A stretch of 64,000 nucleotides of DNA, taken from positions 186,001 through 250,000 of the forward strand of contig NZ_NEHO01000007.1 of the NCBI RefSeq assembly GCF_002113375.1, in the 5' to 3' direction. Position numbers and translations under genes: made by a program. This document shows positions 60,623 through 64,000 of this stretch, piece after piece. The stretch's first letter is position 1; each line of letters opens with the position of its first letter. This DNA is from Pseudomonas sp. R37(2017) (GTDB lineage Bacteria; Pseudomonadota; Gammaproteobacteria; Pseudomonadales; Pseudomonadaceae). The notes under the pieces were generated by a model that was given only the letters and a program-made list of their open reading frames with translations, was not told where the DNA came from and searched no databases.

Positions 60623-61236
60623 ATACCGCAACAACTATTGATGATGCACTGCTGGACGTGCGCAAGGCTTATCGTTTTCTGGCCGACTACCAACAACGGG
60701 TCCTGGAATTACTGGGCTTTATTCGAAAGGAACTAAGTGCAGATCATTATCATCAGGTTCCCCGTAACCGCATACCGCGCAACCTGGAAGGTATAGACAC
60801 TAGTAATAATGTGGGGCAACGCTTTTTGCCGTTCAACGATATTTCGGTACTGTGGCTCCGTAATACCGGCCAGGAAGATCCCGTTCATTTTCATCAGAAA
60901 GATGACTTATTGATCGACATATGGGTGCGTAGTGACACAGGCAACGGCACAGACAATGAGCCGGCACAATCGGCGGAACAAAGCCGAAGCGAGTTGCGTA
61001 TTTACTTTTTCCAGTGTGTCGTCCCTCTGGAGAAGTCATACAACTGGTACAGCCAGGTATGGGCTAAAACAAATTATCCCCCACTTTGTGAGGTTGCAGT
61101 GTGTGACGACAATCCTGGCTATCGCGCTTATGGCGAGACCTTGTGCCTATCAACATTGACCGATGCGACTTCTACACGTACCGCCCTTACAGAACTCCGC
61201 CAACGTGCTTCAATCAAGCTCGGACAGACTATCTGA
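60619..61236 (+). CDS. Unknown protein coupled to the second nuclease
   Basis: Protein of 205 residues with an N-terminal helical region (DALLDVRKAYRFLADYQQRV) and a mixed alpha/beta remainder containing DPVHFHQKDDLLIDIWVRSD and FQCVVPLEKSYNWYSQVW segments. I recognise no domain. The TTG start at 60619 overlaps the nuclease stop and has GGAG nine bases upstream; an ATG at 60604 lacks a site. Tight coupling suggests that the two products act together, for example as nuclease and partner or control subunit. After its TGA the same frame stays open for 62 more codons. Confidence 0.7.
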   Translation: MNTATTIDDALLDVRKAYRFLADYQQRVLELLGFIRKELSADHYHQVPRNRIPRNLEGIDTSNNVGQRFLPFNDISVLWLRNTGQEDPVHFHQKDDLLIDIWVRSDTGNGTDNEPAQSAEQSRSELRIYFFQCVVPLEKSYNWYSQVWAKTNYPPLCEVAVCDDNPGYRAYGETLCLSTLTDATSTRTALTELRQRASIKLGQTI

Positions 61237-61425
61237 CTGCTGCATTGGAGTGAAAATGAAAGAGCTCTGGATGAGCGCCATGCAAAATCAGTGAAGGCTT
61301 TGGCTCGACTCAGCCTGCACCGCTCCGGCGCTCCTGCGATACGTCCAGAAGCTTTTGAGGCCATCAGCAACATTTGCAAGCAACCTGAAACCACCAACTT
61401 GATCGCCAAAATAATGGCAATTTGA
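61237..61425 (+). pseudogene. In-frame coding remnant after the 60.6-kb gene
   Basis: Directly after the TGA of the preceding gene the same frame runs 62 codons to a second stop. It includes SVKALARLSLHRSGAPAIRP then EAFEAISN. The GAPAIRPEAFEA part matches GAPAVRPEFFDA encoded ahead of the second nuclease, with mostly synonymous base differences, so it was or is coding. It could be the lost C-terminus of the preceding gene, a truncated N-terminus of a nuclease paralogue (a GTG at the SVK valine could start it), or a small gene. Confidence 0.45.
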
Positions 61426-61491
61426 CGCTATCGTTTTGCGCGGTAAACTGCCAGCCACTTCCGTTTTCACGTTGCGTAAAAGGAATTTGCA

Positions 61492-63681
61492 ATGCCAACC
61501 CTGGGCGAAATCCGCGTCAACTCTACAACTGGCTATCATTCCGAGCCCTCCCTCACGGCCCTGAAAGATGGTGGTTACATCGTGGCGTGGAGCGACCAGG
61601 GAACAAGCACCACCGATTACATCTTCACCCAACGCTATAACGCCAGTGGCGTGAAGGTAGGCGGACCAGCCCTCGTCAACGCGGTTACGAACAGCGCGCA
61701 GGAAGATCCCACCATTACCGCATTGGCCAACGGTGGCTACGTGGTCGCCTGGCAATCGGATACTTTCGACGATATGTCGGACATCGCCGCCCAGGTCTAC
61801 AACGCCAATGGCGTCAAGGTTGGAAGCGAGTTCATCGTCAACACGACCAAAACCGGCATGCAAGACAGCGCGCAGATCACCGCGCTCAATGACGGCGGTT
61901 TTGTGGTGTCCTGGTCTTCGTACGGCCAGGACGGCAGCGGCTGGGGCGGTTACCTGCAGCGCTATAACGCCAGCGGGGCGAAGGTTGGTGTAGAAACACG
62001 CGTCTCGACCACCACTCAGTACGACCAGGATGGCCCTACCGTCACCGGCCTTGCCGATGGCGGCATGATGGTGGTTTGGGAGGGCAACGGAAAAGACGAT
62101 ACAAGTGGCATCTTCGGTCAGCGGTTCAAGGCCGACGGCAGCAAGTCGGGCGCAGAGATTCGTATCAATACCAGGGTAACGGACGATCAGACAGACCCCG
62201 TCGTCAAGGTTCTGAGCAACGGTAGCTATGTCGTCACCTGGCAATCGGCTCCCGACGATGGCGATGGCAACGACGAAACCGATGCCCCTGCCGACATCTA
62301 CGCGCAGCTTTTCAATGCCGCTGGCGTAAAAGTGGGTGCGGAAACCCGGGTGAACACCACCACCGCAGGCAATCAGGAAGAACCCAATGTCACCGCCATG
62401 ACCAATGGCGGTTATCTGGTGACCTGGGCAGGCCAAGGCACCGGTGATGTAAATGGCATCTTCTGCCAACTCTTCAATGCCAGCGGCGTCAAGGTGGGTA
62501 GCGAAACCCGCCTCAACACATCCACCACCGGCAATCAATCGTTCTCTCAGGTGACGACATTGGCCGATGGCGGCTATGTGGTTGCCTGGGAGTCCTCCGT
62601 GGTCAATGGCCAAGTTGACGTTTACACCCAGCGTTTCGACGCGAACGGCAACAAGGTTTCCAGCCTGACAGGCGATGCACTGGCCAACACCCTGACCTGG
62701 ACCGGCGCCGGCAGCGTGATCATCGACGGCGGCGCGGGCAACGACGCGCTTACAGGAGGTCGCGCCAACGACCACCTGAACGGTGGCGTCGGCAATGACT
62801 CGCTCAACGGCGCCGCCGGTGCCGACCGCATGATCGGCGGCGATGGCTCCGACCTCTACTACGTCGACAATACCGGCGATATCGTCAGCGAAACCAATGC
62901 CACCGCCAGCACCGGCGGCACCGACAGCGTCTACAGCTTCCTCGGCGCCTACACCCTGGGCGACAACGTCGAGAACCTGCGCCTGCTGTCGACCGGCGCT
63001 GCCAATGGCACCGGCAACAGCCTCAACAACATCATCGACGCCGGAGCTGGCAACAACATCCTCAATGGCGGTGCCGGCGTCGATACGCTGTCCTATGCCT
63101 ATGCCTCCGCCGCGGTCACGGTCAACCTGGGGCTGACCACCGCGCAAGCCACCGGTGGTTCTGGCACGGACACCCTGTTGAACTTCGAGAACCTCACGGG
63201 CAGCGCCTATCACGACAAGCTGACCGGCAATGCGCTTGCCAACACCCTCACTGGCGGTGCCGGCAACGACACACTGACCGGTGGAGCGGGCAACGACACC
63301 CTCATCGGTGGAGTCGGTAACGACCTGCTGATCGGCGGCACGGGCCTGGACAAACTTTATGGCGGCGCCGGGGCCGACACATTCGACTTCAATGCCTTGA
63401 ATGAAATGGGCCTGGGCGCCGCCCTGCGCGATGTCATTGGCGATTTCAAACACAGCGAGGGCGACAAGATCGACCTCTCGACCCTGGACGCCAACCTGGC
63501 GACGGCGGCGAACGACGCGTTCAGTTTCATTGGCTCCAGCGCATTCAGCAGCAATGCCACAGGGCAGCTACGGTTTGCCGGCGGCATTCTCTACGGCAGC
63601 ACCGACGCCGACACCGCCGCGGAGTTCGAAATTCAATTGCTGGGTGTCAGCAACTTGCAAACCGCCGACCTGATTGCCTGA
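61492..63681 (+). CDS. RTX repeat protein with seven beta-propeller-like repeats
   Basis: Extracellular protein of 729 residues without a Sec signal. Residues about 1-385 hold seven repeats of some 53 residues with the pattern LxxGGYVVxWxS ... GVKVGxExRVNT. Ca-binding nonapeptides of the GGAGNDxLx type follow near 410-450 and 585-620. The C-terminus is serralysin-like (GDFKHSEGDKIDLSTLDANL) and ends in a type I secretion tail (LLGVSNLQTADLIA). No protease motif is seen, so adhesion or surface binding is more likely than catalysis. AAGGA lies seven bases before the ATG. No type I transporter genes are in view. Confidence 0.9.
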   Translation: MPTLGEIRVNSTTGYHSEPSLTALKDGGYIVAWSDQGTSTTDYIFTQRYNASGVKVGGPALVNAVTNSAQEDPTITALANGGYVVAWQSDTFDDMSDIAAQVYNANGVKVGSEFIVNTTKTGMQDSAQITALNDGGFVVSWSSYGQDGSGWGGYLQRYNASGAKVGVETRVSTTTQYDQDGPTVTGLADGGMMVVWEGNGKDDTSGIFGQRFKADGSKSGAEIRINTRVTDDQTDPVVKVLSNGSYVVTWQSAPDDGDGNDETDAPADIYAQLFNAAGVKVGAETRVNTTTAGNQEEPNVTAMTNGGYLVTWAGQGTGDVNGIFCQLFNASGVKVGSETRLNTSTTGNQSFSQVTTLADGGYVVAWESSVVNGQVDVYTQRFDANGNKVSSLTGDALANTLTWTGAGSVIIDGGAGNDALTGGRANDHLNGGVGNDSLNGAAGADRMIGGDGSDLYYVDNTGDIVSETNATASTGGTDSVYSFLGAYTLGDNVENLRLLSTGAANGTGNSLNNIIDAGAGNNILNGGAGVDTLSYAYASAAVTVNLGLTTAQATGGSGTDTLLNFENLTGSAYHDKLTGNALANTLTGGAGNDTLTGGAGNDTLIGGVGNDLLIGGTGLDKLYGGAGADTFDFNALNEMGLGAALRDVIGDFKHSEGDKIDLSTLDANLATAANDAFSFIGSSAFSSNATGQLRFAGGILYGSTDADTAAEFEIQLLGVSNLQTADLIA

Positions 63682-63769
63682 TCGGCCAGATGTTGCATAT
63701 CCGATGTTTCATGGTTGTCCCGAAAACAAACCGACAAGAAAGTTCTAAACAAACGACAGGGGTGTTGAT

Positions 63770-64000
63770 ATGGCTAGTTTGATAAACGGTCTGGGTGGTG
63801 CAGCGGGTTTCGGGGAGAATCAGCTGACTCGAAACGATGACAGCTACACCTCCTACATCGATATCAGCACTGTTTTCGGGGCGAGCGGACTCAATTTCTT
63901 CGGCACCAACTACACCGATATTTCCGTAAACAACAACGGAAACATCACATTTGGCAGTGGTCTTTCCACCTATACCCCCTACGGCATGCAAGATTCCAGC
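63770..64000 (+). CDS. Nidogen-like domain protein, cut by window edge
   Basis: The first 77 codons are visible and the frame is open at the edge. The sequence (LINGLGGAAGFGENQLTRND, then FGASGLNFFGTNYTDISVNNNGNITFGSG) is the entry of a nidogen-like (NIDO) domain as found in secreted RTX-type adhesins of Pseudomonas. There is no Sec signal. GGGG lies before the ATG. It follows the RTX gene by 88 bp in the same direction, so both may be secreted by the same type I system. Confidence 0.8.
   Translation, partial: MASLINGLGGAAGFGENQLTRNDDSYTSYIDISTVFGASGLNFFGTNYTDISVNNNGNITFGSGLSTYTPYGMQDSS

Noticed and set aside
61288..63453. Leftward open frame of 721 codons
   Set aside because: Antisense to the RTX gene; its Ala/Gly/Val repeats only mirror the RTX repeats.
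57510..64000. Integrated element bounded by a repeat of the tRNA-Phe 3' end
   Set aside because: No second copy of the GGTTCGATTCC...CACCA end and no integrase in the window, so an att-bounded island cannot be claimed.

Overview
The window is chromosomal DNA of a fluorescent Pseudomonas, most likely of the P. fluorescens group. The evidence is the gene content and order (hut locus; typA-thiI-glnA-ntrBC; secB-grxC-gpmI-envC-ctpA; hisBHAF), the GC-rich codon use, and many REP/REPIN palindromes of the GGGAGCGAGC...GCTCGCTCCC type known from this group. Both ends cut a gene: hutI on the left and a nidogen-like secreted protein on the right.

Region 1 (1-16.4 kb) is a nearly complete histidine utilisation locus. 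A leftward operon reads hutU, hutTu (urocanate transporter), hutXWV (ABC importer), a HutH paralogue, hutH, hutT and hutI. It starts at a sigma-54-type promoter with a HutC-type operator over the predicted start site. hutC-hutD (leftward) and hutF (rightward) diverge from a second operator. A chemoreceptor sits between hutU and hutD. The first HutH paralogue lacks exactly the Ala-Ser-Gly triplet that forms the MIO cofactor.

Region 2 (16.5-30.2 kb) holds a lipocalin, a small lipoprotein, a second chemoreceptor of the amino-acid-binding dCache type, a Phd/RelE-type toxin-antitoxin pair with a palindromic operator, a DUF924 gene, fbp, a DUF3999/DUF2339 membrane pair, glgP and a cysteine-cluster protein.

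Region 3 (30.4-57.6 kb) is conserved core. It includes nitrogen control (glnA with a sigma-54 promoter, ntrB with an NtrC site, ntrC, then a sigma-54-driven small RNA matching NrsZ in position), trmL, secB, grxC, a rhodanese-like protein without the catalytic Cys, gpmI, envC, ctpA, a divergent polysaccharide deacetylase, a solute-binding protein, hisB-hisH-DUF2164-hisA-hisF, an MFS carrier, a PanZ-like acetyltransferase, asmA, mutY, yggX and tRNA-Phe.

Region 4 (57.6-61.4 kb), just downstream of tRNA-Phe, is visibly AT-richer and accessory. It has two unrelated PD-(D/E)XK nuclease-like proteins, an LRAT-fold hydrolase/acyltransferase, an unknown protein translationally coupled to the second nuclease, and a coding remnant sharing a short peptide motif with the nuclease leader. 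It is the best candidate for an undescribed (possibly defence or conflict) module. Region 5 (61.5-64 kb) carries a large RTX repeat protein and the start of a nidogen-domain protein, both probably type I secreted.
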